Assembly (NCBI GenBank): GCA_964567745.1
Contig: CAZMNY010000015.1
Span: forward strand, 1-64,000
Source: CAZMNY01 sp964567745
Lineage (GTDB): Bacteria > Planctomycetota > Planctomycetia > Pirellulales > Pirellulaceae
Direction: 5' to 3'
DNA length: 64,000 nucleotides
Below are positions 44,167 through 53,316 of this stretch, piece after piece (position 1 is the first letter of the stretch; each line of letters starts with the position of its first letter). The notes below the pieces were generated by a model. It saw only the letters and a list, made by a program, of their open reading frames with translations, was not told the DNA's origin and did no database searches. A program made the translations under genes and the position numbers.

Positions 44167-44769
44167 GGGAACTCCAGCTGATCAGACAAGGGTGGAAAGC
44201 TGCCTAGGGCGGTGGGCGGCGCATGCCAAACACGCGCGACCGATTAAAAACCCCTCGAAGTTACCACCCGTTCGGCTATCAGTTCAAGGGGCAGGAATCA
44301 GGTTGGGCAAAACGATTTCGGCCGCCAATCGGGGGTGTCTCGACCTCAACCAGCAACCATCTTCTCGATTCGCCTTCGAGATGTCGCAAGCCAGCCGGGG
44401 CTCGGACGCTTTACGCTGATGATCATCAAGCTAAATACTCGTTTCTTGTGACTTGATGGGCTGATGGCGAGGAAACGCTCGACCACCGGCGGCACCTCGA
44501 TGTGAGGGGTCATGGGGCGAATCGAACTGGCTTGGCTCAAAAACGCCCGCGAGAATTCGAGCGGATCCGGCCGTTCCAGGCCGATTTTGGGGCTCGGGGA
44601 AGGCCGAAATCACGGCCTGTGCGGGATTTGCCTAGTGCATAGGCGCCAGCCGGTTACTGAGCGGGCACCAGTCGAAGCAGACCGTTGACGTTTTGACGTA
44701 AGCTGTTTAGTATGAATATGTTGGTTAAATTCTGTACTGACCCGAAACATGTAAGGAATCCAGGCAAGG
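44167..44769 (+). promoter_or_regulatory. carB/argH divergent region with argH promoter
   Basis: In this 603-bp spacer a -35 TTGACG at 44685-44690 and a -10 TAGTAT at 44708-44713 are 17 bp apart and point to argH, 56 bp upstream of its GTG. The rest has no gene-like frame. The spacer is shared with carB on the minus strand, so arginine-related control of both is possible, but no operator was recognised. Confidence 0.6.
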
Positions 44770-46188
44770 GTGACCACACCATCACGATCTGGCGTCTTCG
44801 CCGATGGGCCGGATCAGCGCGTCGAGCGATTCAGCGAGAGCATTAGTTTCGACTACCGCCTCTATCCCTTCGATATTCAGGGCTCGATCGCCCATGCGCA
44901 AATGCTCGCTAGCCAAGGCGTGTTGACAGAAGATGAAGCCAAAACCATCGATTCGACGCTGTCTCGGATCGGCGAGCAGATCGGTGAAGCCGTCGCCGAC
45001 CACGACCCTCTCCCGGGTAGCGAGTCGTTTCCGATGCGGTTTGAGCTTGAAGACATTCACATGCACATCGAGCGGGCTCTTATCGATGAATTGGGCGATG
45101 TCGGCCGCAAATTGCACACAGGTCGCAGCCGCAACGATCAGGTCTCGACCGACCTTCGACTCTGGGTGCGCGACGCAATTGACAAGACAGACGAGTTGCT
45201 CCGCGACTTGCAACGAGCTTTTGTCTCGCGATGTGATCGAGATCAAAACGTCATTCTGCCGGGATACACCCACTTGCAACGAGCCCAACCGGTGCTTGCG
45301 CCGCATTATTGGTTGGCCTATTGCGAGAAGTTCGAACGCGATCGCCAGCGATTGCTCGATTGCCGCCGTCGCGTCAACGTCTGTAGTCTCGGATCTGCGG
45401 CTCTGGCCGGCACGACGATTCCGATCGACCGAGACGACGTCGCCCAGCGGCTCGGTTTCGACAGCGTGGCTCGAAACAGCCTGGACGTCTCCAGCGACCG
45501 AGACTTCGTTCTTGAAACAGCGTTTGTCTTGACTCTGATTGCCGAGCACCTGAGCACTTGGGCGGAAGAGTGGATCCTTTGGTCGACTGTGGAATTCAAT
45601 TTCATCCGCCTCCCACAAGACTTCTGCACCGGCTCGTCGATCATGCCTCAAAAGATCAACCCAGACGTGCTCGAATTGACTCGAGGCAAGACGGCTCGGG
45701 TAATAGGCAACCTGCAGACTCTGCTCACATTAATTAAAGGCCTCCCGCTGGCTTACAACCGAGACTTACAAGAGGACAAGCCTCCGCTGTTTGACTCGTT
45801 CGATACCGTGACCGCTTGCTTGCAGTTGGCCGCGCTGCTGGTTGAACGAGCTGAACTGAATCGTGAGGCGATTGCGGAGCGACTTGATCGCGGGCATTTG
45901 GACGCGACGACGTTCATGGAATTCTTGATTTCGCGCGGCGTGCCGCAGCGAACGGCCCACCACATGGTCGGCGAACTTGTCGGCGAAGCATTATCCAACA
46001 ACGTGCGATTGGCTGACCTTCCCTTGGAGCGATATCAGCAGCTCGACTCGACGTTAGACGAAACGGTATACGACGTGTTGGGAGTGGAAAACGCGGTCCG
46101 AGCGTTTCAGAGTTATGGTTCGACTGCGCCGAGCGAAGTCTCTTCCCAAGTCGAAAGCTGGAAGGAGCGAGTAGCCCAATCGACGTGA
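44770..46188 (+). CDS. argH: Argininosuccinate lyase
   Basis: The 472-residue enzyme splits argininosuccinate into arginine and fumarate, the last step of arginine synthesis. It has FSESISFDYRLYPFDIQGSI near the N-terminus, EDIHMHIERALID, HTGRSRNDQVSTDLRLW, LPGYTHLQRAQPVL and the fumarase/lyase signature GSSIMPQKINPD with the catalytic Ser in the flexible loop. Length is normal. The GTG start at 44770 has AAGG upstream, and a promoter-like pair is seen in the spacer. It is divergent from carB, which serves the same pathway. Confidence 0.96.
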   Translation: MTTPSRSGVFADGPDQRVERFSESISFDYRLYPFDIQGSIAHAQMLASQGVLTEDEAKTIDSTLSRIGEQIGEAVADHDPLPGSESFPMRFELEDIHMHIERALIDELGDVGRKLHTGRSRNDQVSTDLRLWVRDAIDKTDELLRDLQRAFVSRCDRDQNVILPGYTHLQRAQPVLAPHYWLAYCEKFERDRQRLLDCRRRVNVCSLGSAALAGTTIPIDRDDVAQRLGFDSVARNSLDVSSDRDFVLETAFVLTLIAEHLSTWAEEWILWSTVEFNFIRLPQDFCTGSSIMPQKINPDVLELTRGKTARVIGNLQTLLTLIKGLPLAYNRDLQEDKPPLFDSFDTVTACLQLAALLVERAELNREAIAERLDRGHLDATTFMEFLISRGVPQRTAHHMVGELVGEALSNNVRLADLPLERYQQLDSTLDETVYDVLGVENAVRAFQSYGSTAPSEVSSQVESWKERVAQST

Positions 46189-46311
46189 TGTCGATGTGTC
46201 AGTGAGAAAGCACGACTTCCGCTAGTGATGGCGGTGTTCGTTAGACCGGCGCAGCAACCGCCGTGAGCACCGCGAAAAACCCGAATGATCAGCACTTGAT
46301 AATGGCAACCT

Positions 46312-48576
46312 ATGATGAAGACAGCAACATTGATCAAAGCGAACCGTCCGCCGTCGGCGAGTAAAACGTGGCTGGCGAAGTTCTCCCTGCTGCTTGCCGC
46401 GTTTGCGATGCTTGCGCCCAATTTGGCAAGAGCTCAAGATGCGGCGGTGGAGACGAACCCGACCATCATTGCGTTGGAGGAGTCAGACCCCCGCTCGCCC
46501 GAGCAGTTGATGTTTGCAATTCAAGTGGCGATGGGATTCGACCGCGAAGACATTGTGCAGAAATATGCGACTCAATTGTTGGCCGCAAACGTCGACGCGG
46601 CCGGCAAAGTCTCGCTGCACCGCAAGATGGGATCGCCGATCTTCATCAAGCTGAATGATGTCAAGAAATATGGGCAAGAGCTATCTGACTATGCGAAGTC
46701 GGTGCTGGATGCAGTTGGCGATTACTCGAAGAGCACCGACCGCTTGCGGCAGCTGGCCGTGCAAGCTCAGTCGGACGACGAGGTTGCTCGACGATCTGCT
46801 GTCGTTGAGATGCTCAAGGGCGGCGATGCGGCCGCGCCTGTATTACTGAACGCAATGACCAGTGCCTCGAATGATGTCCAATTGGCTCGGCTCCGAACTG
46901 CATTGATGGCGATGGAGAAAGACGCGATCGCGCCGGCAATCTCGGCGTTGGAATCGGACAATGCGGCCGTCGTGTCTCAATCTTGCCAAGCGTTGGGTTT
47001 GATGAAGGCCAGCACCGCGATCCCCTATTTAGCTCGCCTTTCGCTCGATACGGATCATCCGTCCATGCCCGATGCTAAGAAGGCGATGTTGCGGATCGTT
47101 GGTGTTACCCCGACGAAGCCGGAAGCAATCATTTTCTTGCGCCGAAAAATCGACGCGTTTCGCCGCGGAGACATGCCGGCGCGGCCCGATCTGGATGGAC
47201 GGATTCGAACGTATCGATGGGACAACGAATCGAACACAGCGGTCGCGTCTCACTCGCCGATCCCGATCGCGGTGTATGGCGCCGCCGCACAACTGTCTCG
47301 CGACTTGGCCGCTTTATCTGATTCACACGACGATCAACTCAGTGCGCTGCTTGTTCAACTGCAAGACGCGCAGCTTCGGGCCGGCGCAGATCAACCGCTA
47401 CCGACCGATACCGCGACGTGGAAACTCGCGACGAGCACACGGCCCGAGCAGCTTGAATTGGCTCTGGTCGAAGCTGTCAAGCGAGAGTGGACTCCTGCCG
47501 CCACGGCGACTCTCCAGGCGCTCGGCGCAAGCGGCGACCTCGACTTGCTCGGCTCTGTCGATGGTCGGCCAAAACCGCTGGCTCGGGCTTTGGTCAACGA
47601 GGACCGTCGAATTCGCTACGCGGCCCTCCGGGCTATTATGGCGCTCGATCCCAAGACGCCTTACGCGGGTTCGTCCGATTTTGTGAACGCAATCGAGTAC
47701 TTCGTTCGCAGCAGCGGCGTCCGCAAAGTGCTCGTTGGAAACCCCAATCGAGCTCAAGCACAATCGATGGTCGCACTGATTTCCGCCCAGGATTATTCTG
47801 GCCGCTCGTTCACAATTGGCCGCGAGTTGATTCGGTTCGCCCAGGCAAATCCGGATGTCGAGACGATTCTGATCTCGTCCCGACTGACAAGACCGGGCGC
47901 CAAAGAGACGTTGCAGTTGCTGCGTCAGGACCCTCGGACTTCGCGGCTGCCGATCGGTATCTACGCGGTGGCGGACGAAATCAAGTTTGCCGAAAGGATC
48001 GCTGAAGAAGATGATCGCACAATCGCCATGCCACGCTTGCACTCGGTTGGCGGCGCAGCCATTCATTTGAGTCGGCTCGATGCTTTACGAGGCGACGTCA
48101 CGCCTCATGCAAGTCGTATCATCCAGGCCCTTGCCGCGCTGCGATTGCTGGACAAACTGGCGTCGGACCGAGATTCGTATCCTTTCTATGAGGTGTTTCG
48201 ACTTGAGGAGTCCGTCGTCGCGGCCACCCAACAAGATTCGCTCGCCTCGCAAGCTTCCCGTGTTCTCGGCTTACTCGGCACAGCCGGAGCTCAACAAACA
48301 CTTTTGACGATGACATTGGATTCAGCTTTGGCGGATCAATCGCGCGAGGCGGCGCTTGCCGCGTTTGAGTCCGCGGTTAAACTTCGCGGTTTGCAACTGA
48401 CCAATGTTCAAGTTCGCGAACAGCAGGTCTCGCTGCACAATGCCCCCTTGACTGATCGTGTGTCCGAGCGGATGAAGGAAGCAGTGCTCAACTTGTTCCA
48501 AGGCAAACCGATCGCGGCCGCGAAGGCTGATGAATCGCCGAAACCAGCCGAACCTGCTTCGCCAAGCGTCGAGTAG
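46312..48576 (+). CDS. Exported HEAT-repeat protein with receiver-like domain
   Basis: The 754-residue product has a signal peptide (about 20-41, LAKFSLLLAAFAMLAPNLARA). Residues about 150-260 show HEAT-like helical pairs (RRSAVVEMLKGGDAAAPVLL, DAIAPAISALESDNAAVVSQSCQALG). Residues about 460-575 read like a CheY-type fold: RKVLVGNPNRAQAQSMVALI, ETILISSRLTRPGAKETLQLLRQDPRTSRLPIGIYA and a late FAERIAEEDDRTIAMP. The phospho-accepting Asp at the end of the third strand seems replaced. A further HEAT-like region follows to the end. An exported receiver-like domain cannot be phosphorylated in the usual way, so a binding role is more likely. Function unknown. Confidence 0.68.
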   Translation: MMKTATLIKANRPPSASKTWLAKFSLLLAAFAMLAPNLARAQDAAVETNPTIIALEESDPRSPEQLMFAIQVAMGFDREDIVQKYATQLLAANVDAAGKVSLHRKMGSPIFIKLNDVKKYGQELSDYAKSVLDAVGDYSKSTDRLRQLAVQAQSDDEVARRSAVVEMLKGGDAAAPVLLNAMTSASNDVQLARLRTALMAMEKDAIAPAISALESDNAAVVSQSCQALGLMKASTAIPYLARLSLDTDHPSMPDAKKAMLRIVGVTPTKPEAIIFLRRKIDAFRRGDMPARPDLDGRIRTYRWDNESNTAVASHSPIPIAVYGAAAQLSRDLAALSDSHDDQLSALLVQLQDAQLRAGADQPLPTDTATWKLATSTRPEQLELALVEAVKREWTPAATATLQALGASGDLDLLGSVDGRPKPLARALVNEDRRIRYAALRAIMALDPKTPYAGSSDFVNAIEYFVRSSGVRKVLVGNPNRAQAQSMVALISAQDYSGRSFTIGRELIRFAQANPDVETILISSRLTRPGAKETLQLLRQDPRTSRLPIGIYAVADEIKFAERIAEEDDRTIAMPRLHSVGGAAIHLSRLDALRGDVTPHASRIIQALAALRLLDKLASDRDSYPFYEVFRLEESVVAATQQDSLASQASRVLGLLGTAGAQQTLLTMTLDSALADQSREAALAAFESAVKLRGLQLTNVQVREQQVSLHNAPLTDRVSERMKEAVLNLFQGKPIAAAKADESPKPAEPASPSVE

Positions 48577-48675
48577 CTACATGATGGGGAGCCCTGTGTT
48601 GAGAGTCGCATTGAGTCGTCGGTTATTTCGATCTTATTTCGGTCGTCTCCTTTCGAATCTCGGATCTTGTTAAAG

Positions 48676-49728
48676 ATGTCGTTCGGAAACCCCGCCGAGA
48701 CTGGACCGCCGATTCCCAGCATCATTGGCAATTCGCCAGCGATGCAGGAAGTGTATCGAGTGACTCGCCGAGTCGCTCGCAGCAATGCATCTGTGTTGTT
48801 GCTCGGCGAAACCGGCACGGGGAAGGAGCTGATCGCCACGGCCGTTCATCGCTTGAGTGATCGCGGCGGTGGTCCGTTTGTCAAAGTGAACTGCGGGGCA
48901 TTGGCGGACAACTTGCTCGAGAGCGAATTGTTCGGACACGTGCGAGGCGCGTTTACCGGCGCCGTGGCCAATCGCACCGGGCGATTTGAGGCCGCCCACA
49001 CCGGCACCATCTTCCTCGACGAAATCAACTCGACGTCGTTGCTCCTGCAAGTCAAATTGCTGCGAGTCTTGCAGGAAAGAGAATTCGAGCGAGTTGGCGA
49101 CACGCAAACCAACCGAGTCGACACGCGAGTGATCGCGGCAAGCAATCGCGAGTTGCTTGAAGAAGTTGAGTTGGAGCGATTTCGGGAGGATCTTTATTGG
49201 CGGCTGAACGTCGTCCCGATCGTTATTCCGCCGCTCCGCGAGAGGCGTGAAGACATCCCCGCGATGGTCGCCCACTTCTTGTCGATTTATAGCGAAGCCA
49301 ACGACAGGTATGTCGTCCACATACAACAAGAGGCGGTCGACGCACTGCGGGACTACCACTGGCCGGGCAACGTTCGCGAGCTGCAAAACTATGTTGAGCG
49401 GGCCGTTGTGATGGCCGAAGGCGACGAACTCACATTGGATCTGTTGCCTGGAATCGTCACAGGGAGCGAACGGCCGCGTGGTCGGTTGCGAGGCGTCGAT
49501 GTTGACTCGATTGCTTACGAGCTCGTGCAGCAAGGGATGCAAGAAAACGGCGAGGATTGCGAGGAGCTCCACTCGCTCGTCGTCAATCGCGTCGAGAGAG
49601 AATTGATTGCCCAAGTGATGGAAGCCTGCGATCATGTGCAGACGCGAGCAGCCACAAAACTAGGTATTAATAGGAACACATTGCACAAGAAATTAAAGGA
49701 GTACCAACTGGAGTCCGAGAAGGAATAG
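48676..49728 (+). CDS. Sigma-54-dependent activator (AAA+ and Fis-type HTH)
   Basis: The 350-residue product has a sigma-54 interaction AAA+ domain with Walker A GETGTGKE at about 44-51, the GAFTGA loop at 91-96, Walker B GTIFLDEI and the sensor/arginine finger region LYWRLNVVPIVIPPLRERREDI. A Fis-type helix-turn-helix closes it (AATKLGINRNTLHKKLKEY). There is no receiver, GAF or PAS domain at the N-terminus, so it is likely to be controlled by level or by a partner. Start chosen at the ATG 48676; a TTG nine bases earlier is possible. The next gene starts on the base after its stop, so they are probably co-transcribed. Confidence 0.9.
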   Translation: MSFGNPAETGPPIPSIIGNSPAMQEVYRVTRRVARSNASVLLLGETGTGKELIATAVHRLSDRGGGPFVKVNCGALADNLLESELFGHVRGAFTGAVANRTGRFEAAHTGTIFLDEINSTSLLLQVKLLRVLQEREFERVGDTQTNRVDTRVIAASNRELLEEVELERFREDLYWRLNVVPIVIPPLRERREDIPAMVAHFLSIYSEANDRYVVHIQQEAVDALRDYHWPGNVRELQNYVERAVVMAEGDELTLDLLPGIVTGSERPRGRLRGVDVDSIAYELVQQGMQENGEDCEELHSLVVNRVERELIAQVMEACDHVQTRAATKLGINRNTLHKKLKEYQLESEKE

Positions 49729-50634
49729 ATGGGCATACTCAGCGGCATCACGATGACGTGTTTCTTTACCAGCTATTTGGCAGCGCTGGTCTTGGAATTC
49801 CTTCGCCTATTCACGCGAGCCAAGATCCCGTTTTGGTCGGCTGTTGTTTTTGGGGCGGCGGGCCTGTTTACCCATTCGGTTTACATCTGGACTCTTGTGC
49901 AAGAGCCACAAGCGGCTGGAGCTCCATTAAGTGATTGGTACTCATGGATTCTCATGGCTGCCTGGATTGTCGCTGCCGCTTACTTGGGACTGACTGTGCG
50001 AAGGTCGGCTGCGGCGATCGGCGTCTTCTTCCTTCCTCTTGTGTTGGCGATGATCGGCTTGGCTTTGCAGCTCAAGGACTCACCCCCATTTTCGCCCGAC
50101 AAAGCTCTCAACATGTGGCGGTCGGTTCACGGCATTTCGCTCTTGCTGGGCACGGTTTCTGTTGTCATGGGCTTTGCGGCCGGCATCATGTACCTAATCC
50201 AATCAAATCGGCTCAAGAAAAAGTTACCGCCACCCAGGCGCGGAGTACGTCTGCCGAGTTTGGAATGGTTGCAGCGGTTTAATCGAGAAGCCCTCTGGTT
50301 GTCGACCGGGTTGTTGGGGATCGGCTTGTTCTCCGGCGTTGCTCTCAACATCAAGCCCGCCGCGACTGATGCGGCGACGATCGCCTGGACGGATCCAACG
50401 ATACTGAGTTCGGGACTACTCTTCCTTTGGCTCGCCGCTACCGCCATTTTCGAACTCGTATACAAGCCGGCTCGAGTTGGGCGCAAAGTCGCGTATTTGA
50501 CGCTGGCAAGTTTTGTTTTCCTCGCACTCGTTCTGGCCACCGTCTTGTTAGGCCGTCATGCAGCGGGAGAAGCCGAAACGGCTTGGCGAACCCCGGCCCT
50601 TTCTCGGCTTGCTGAGCGGGAGGGTCGGCAATGA
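49729..50634 (+). CDS. CcsA/HemX-like cytochrome c assembly-type membrane protein
   Basis: The 301-residue product has about eight membrane helices. It resembles the CcsA/CcmC/HemX family (PF01578), with WYSWILMAAWIVAAAYL and MWRSVHGISLLLGTVSVVMGFAAGIMYL; the tryptophan-rich and conserved His residues are typical of haem handling. It directly precedes hemA, and overlaps it by four bases, as HemX does in many bacteria. A role in control of haem synthesis or in haem delivery is inferred; proof of either needs experiment. It begins on the first base after the sigma-54 activator gene. Confidence 0.85.
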   Translation: MGILSGITMTCFFTSYLAALVLEFLRLFTRAKIPFWSAVVFGAAGLFTHSVYIWTLVQEPQAAGAPLSDWYSWILMAAWIVAAAYLGLTVRRSAAAIGVFFLPLVLAMIGLALQLKDSPPFSPDKALNMWRSVHGISLLLGTVSVVMGFAAGIMYLIQSNRLKKKLPPPRRGVRLPSLEWLQRFNREALWLSTGLLGIGLFSGVALNIKPAATDAATIAWTDPTILSSGLLFLWLAATAIFELVYKPARVGRKVAYLTLASFVFLALVLATVLLGRHAAGEAETAWRTPALSRLAEREGRQ

Positions 50635-51899
50635 ACCTGCAAATGATCGGGCTCAGCCATCACACGGCTTCCGTCGAAATTCGCGAGCGGCTGGCCTTTA
50701 GCCCCGAGCAAGCTCGTGAAGCGATGGAGTCACTGAAGCAACGTTTTCCGCAGTCGGAATCGGTTGTCTTGTCGACTTGCAACCGCGTCGAGATCTACCT
50801 CGCGTCAAGTTCGCCCGCCGGTTGTCCGAGCCATGAACAACTAGTCGAATTTGTCGCGTCGTTTCACGGAGTTGATGCGGAACAGATATTCGATGAGTTG
50901 TTTGATTGGTCAGGCGGTGATGCGGTTCGACACCTCTTTTCAGTCGCCTCCAGTCTCGACAGTATGGTTGTCGGCGAGCCGCAAATTCTTTCCCAAGTCA
51001 AGCAAGCCTACGAACTTGCCCGGGAAGGCAATTCGACCGGTGCCTTGCTGCATGCGGCGTTTCAAGCGGCCAACCGCGTGGCCAAACGCGTCGCCACCGA
51101 GACGGCGATTCACGAAAAGCGAGTGAGTGTGCCAAGCGTTGCCGTGGCCGACTACGCTCGGCAGTTCTTCGAGAAATTTGATGATAAGAACGTGCTCGTG
51201 ATCGGCGCAGGAGAAATGGGCGAGGAAACGCTTCGGTATCTCATCGACGCCGGCGCCTCGCGAATCACGATTATCAATCGGACGGTCGAACGCGCGCAAG
51301 AACTCGCCCAACGGACCGCCGGAGAAGCAGGTGACTGGGCCGATCTGGCTGATTGCCTTATCAACGCCGACATTGTCGTTTCGACAACTGGGGCAACCGA
51401 TCCGATTGTCTCTCGCGAACAATTCGCAGCGATTCATCCACAACGATACCAACGGCCGTTGTTCATTCTCGACCTCGCCGTGCCTCGCGATTTCCATCCA
51501 GAGATCGAACAGTTTGCTGGTATCTACCTCTACTCGGTCGATGACCTCTCCGCAGCGTGTCGACGTAATCGCGAAGCCCGTGAACGCGAATGGCCCAAGG
51601 CCGAGAAGATTATTGACGATGCAACGACACAATTCGTCGCTGAGCTAAATCATCGCGCGACAGGGCCGACGATTCGGCGACTCACGACGCAAGCTCATGA
51701 GATGAAGGATCATGAACTTTCGCGACTGCTGAACAAGCTCGACGATCTCGATGAACGCGCCAAACGCGAAATTGAGAGGTTTGCCGATCGGCTCGTTGGC
51801 AAGATACTTCATCCGCCGCTGGAAAGTTTGCGAGCGGAGGCGGAGCATGGCACGCCGCACGGGCTGCTCGACGCGCTGAGACGACTGTTCAAGCTCTAA
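50631..51899 (+). CDS. hemA: Glutamyl-tRNA reductase
   Basis: The 422-residue enzyme reduces glutamyl-tRNA(Glu) to glutamate-1-semialdehyde, the first committed step of the C5 tetrapyrrole pathway. It has the N-terminal MIGLSHHTASVEIRERLAF and the active-site segment VVLSTCNRVEIYL with the nucleophilic Cys. The NADPH-binding motif VIGAGEMGEETLRYL and the C-terminal dimerisation helices complete it. Length is normal. It overlaps the CcsA/HemX-like gene by four bases (ATGA), so translation is coupled. Confidence 0.96.
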   Translation: MNLQMIGLSHHTASVEIRERLAFSPEQAREAMESLKQRFPQSESVVLSTCNRVEIYLASSSPAGCPSHEQLVEFVASFHGVDAEQIFDELFDWSGGDAVRHLFSVASSLDSMVVGEPQILSQVKQAYELAREGNSTGALLHAAFQAANRVAKRVATETAIHEKRVSVPSVAVADYARQFFEKFDDKNVLVIGAGEMGEETLRYLIDAGASRITIINRTVERAQELAQRTAGEAGDWADLADCLINADIVVSTTGATDPIVSREQFAAIHPQRYQRPLFILDLAVPRDFHPEIEQFAGIYLYSVDDLSAACRRNREAREREWPKAEKIIDDATTQFVAELNHRATGPTIRRLTTQAHEMKDHELSRLLNKLDDLDERAKREIERFADRLVGKILHPPLESLRAEAEHGTPHGLLDALRRLFKL

Positions 51900-51920
51900 G
51901 AAACGGAGTCGCTGAGGAGC

Positions 51921-53084
51921 TTATTCCCAGTCCTCTTCGTACTCTTCGTCGTCTTCCGCATCGTCGTCTACGTCGGTGCCTTCTTCGTCGTCTTCTTCTT
52001 CGTCGTCTTCGAGGTCGTCATCCTCGAGGTCGTCATCCTCGTCGTCGCTTCCGAATTCGTCGTACTCTTCTTCGTCGTCGAGTTCGGACTCCCAGTCTTC
52101 GTCGTCGTCGTCCTCTTCTTCGTCGTCGTCCTCGACTTCCTCCCAGCCGTCATCCTCTATGCCATCATCATCATCATCATCGCCGTCTTCTAACTCATCG
52201 CCGTCTTCTAACTCATCGTCGTCTTCTAACTCATCGCCGTCTTCTAACTCATCGCCGTAGTCGTCGTCTTCGAGAGCTTGCTTGAGACCGTCGGTGTCTT
52301 GCGGGAGTTCGTCTGTGGGCGCGGTAGCGGTTAGGCTTGCGGTCTCAGTGGAAACACTCATATCAGCATCCTCCTTCAGACGATCGTCGCTCGATTTCAT
52401 GATGTCGCTATTCTGTTTCGGATCGAACGACCGAATTCGCAGCTGCTCAATCCTCGGCAGCAGTTCGGTGTTCTTGAGGCCAAAGAGTTGTAGGAATGTC
52501 TTGGTTGTCGAGTAGATGTAGGGTCGACCTAATTCGTCGCTTCGGCCACTAATCCGAATCAGATCACGGTCGAGCAATTGTCGCAGGATTTCTCCACAAT
52601 TTACACCACGGACTGCTTCTATGTCAGCTCGCATCACGGGTTGTCGGTAGGCGATTACAGCAAGGGTTTCCATTGCGGGCGCGGACAATCGGATTTCGGC
52701 GGGAGCGTGCTGCAGGCGTCGAACCCATGAAGCCAGATTCTTCCTCGTCATGAATTGGTAGCCGCCCGCAACCTCTTCCACTCGAAATGATCGGCCCGCG
52801 TCGTCATATTGTTGGTTGAGCCGGCGAATCAGTGTACGCGCTTCTGTGCCGTCCGCCAAGTTGGCCAGCTGGCTCAGCTTTCGACTCGGCAAGGGTTCGC
52901 GCGAAACAAACAATACGGCTTCGAGTCGCTGGATTTTGCCGCTTTCATTTTGCGGCGTCGATTCCGATTCGGGCTGTTGCAGCCCCAACCACCAATCAAA
53001 CTCTTGACCGTTCCGCCGGCGAATTCGAGGCGGTCCGCCGCGTATCGTCGGGCATCGCGCCATGGCAAATGTTTCGCGCCACAT
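51921..53084 (-). CDS. scpB: Segregation and condensation protein B with long acidic tail
   Basis: Residues about 45-225 carry the ScpB winged-helix pair: QRLEAVLFVSREPLPSRKL, VAGGYQFMTRKNLASWV, LSAPAMETLAVIAYRQPV and LGRPYIYSTTKTFLQLFGL. ScpB joins SMC and ScpA in chromosome condensation. The C-terminal ~115 residues are almost pure Asp/Glu with DELEDG repeats; the core family lacks such a tail. The coding DNA here has an 18-base period at about 52187-52258. The start at 53084 is one of two options (the other is 53063); the open frame to 53225 includes a hydrophobic stretch that seems non-native. A disordered tail may bind basic proteins, but that is inference. Confidence 0.85.
   Translation of the reverse strand: MWRETFAMARCPTIRGGPPRIRRRNGQEFDWWLGLQQPESESTPQNESGKIQRLEAVLFVSREPLPSRKLSQLANLADGTEARTLIRRLNQQYDDAGRSFRVEEVAGGYQFMTRKNLASWVRRLQHAPAEIRLSAPAMETLAVIAYRQPVMRADIEAVRGVNCGEILRQLLDRDLIRISGRSDELGRPYIYSTTKTFLQLFGLKNTELLPRIEQLRIRSFDPKQNSDIMKSSDDRLKEDADMSVSTETASLTATAPTDELPQDTDGLKQALEDDDYGDELEDGDELEDDDELEDGDELEDGDDDDDDGIEDDGWEEVEDDDEEEDDDDEDWESELDDEEEYDEFGSDDEDDDLEDDDLEDDEEEDDEEGTDVDDDAEDDEEYEEDWE
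52187..52258 (-). repeat. 18-bp tandem repeat inside the scpB tail
   Basis: The unit tctaactcatcgccgtct recurs about four times with single-base variation. On the minus strand it encodes repeats of the type DELEDG. Such repeats expand and shrink easily, so tail length may vary between strains. Confidence 0.75.
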
Positions 53085-53316
53085 ATTGGGATTCAATATT
53101 TGGGTTTTTCGGCGGTGAATCGAGCAAGCACGAACAAGAAGGACAGAGTAGCCGGGACCCGCCGCGAGACACAAGGCCAGAAGATATGCGAACAGGGTTA
53201 GATTTTTCGCTCGAAAAGAGCTCAAATTGCATGGACGTTTGTCGATTGCGCGTCAACGCACGCAAGTGCACAGTGGCCTGACGCGATTACAGAACGGCCC
53301 CTGGCCAAGCGGTGTT

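Noticed and set aside
48670..49635. 321-codon minus-strand frame inside the sigma-54 activator gene
   Set aside because: The sense strand has Walker A, GAFTGA and Fis motifs; the antisense frame has no recognisable content.
52187..52258. Possible CRISPR-like array
   Set aside because: The repeat is an in-frame 18-base coding repeat without spacers; no CRISPR array or cas gene was seen in the window.
51976..52260. Plus-strand poly-serine frame
   Set aside because: It is the complement of the Asp/Glu-rich tail of scpB and consists only of Ser-rich low complexity.
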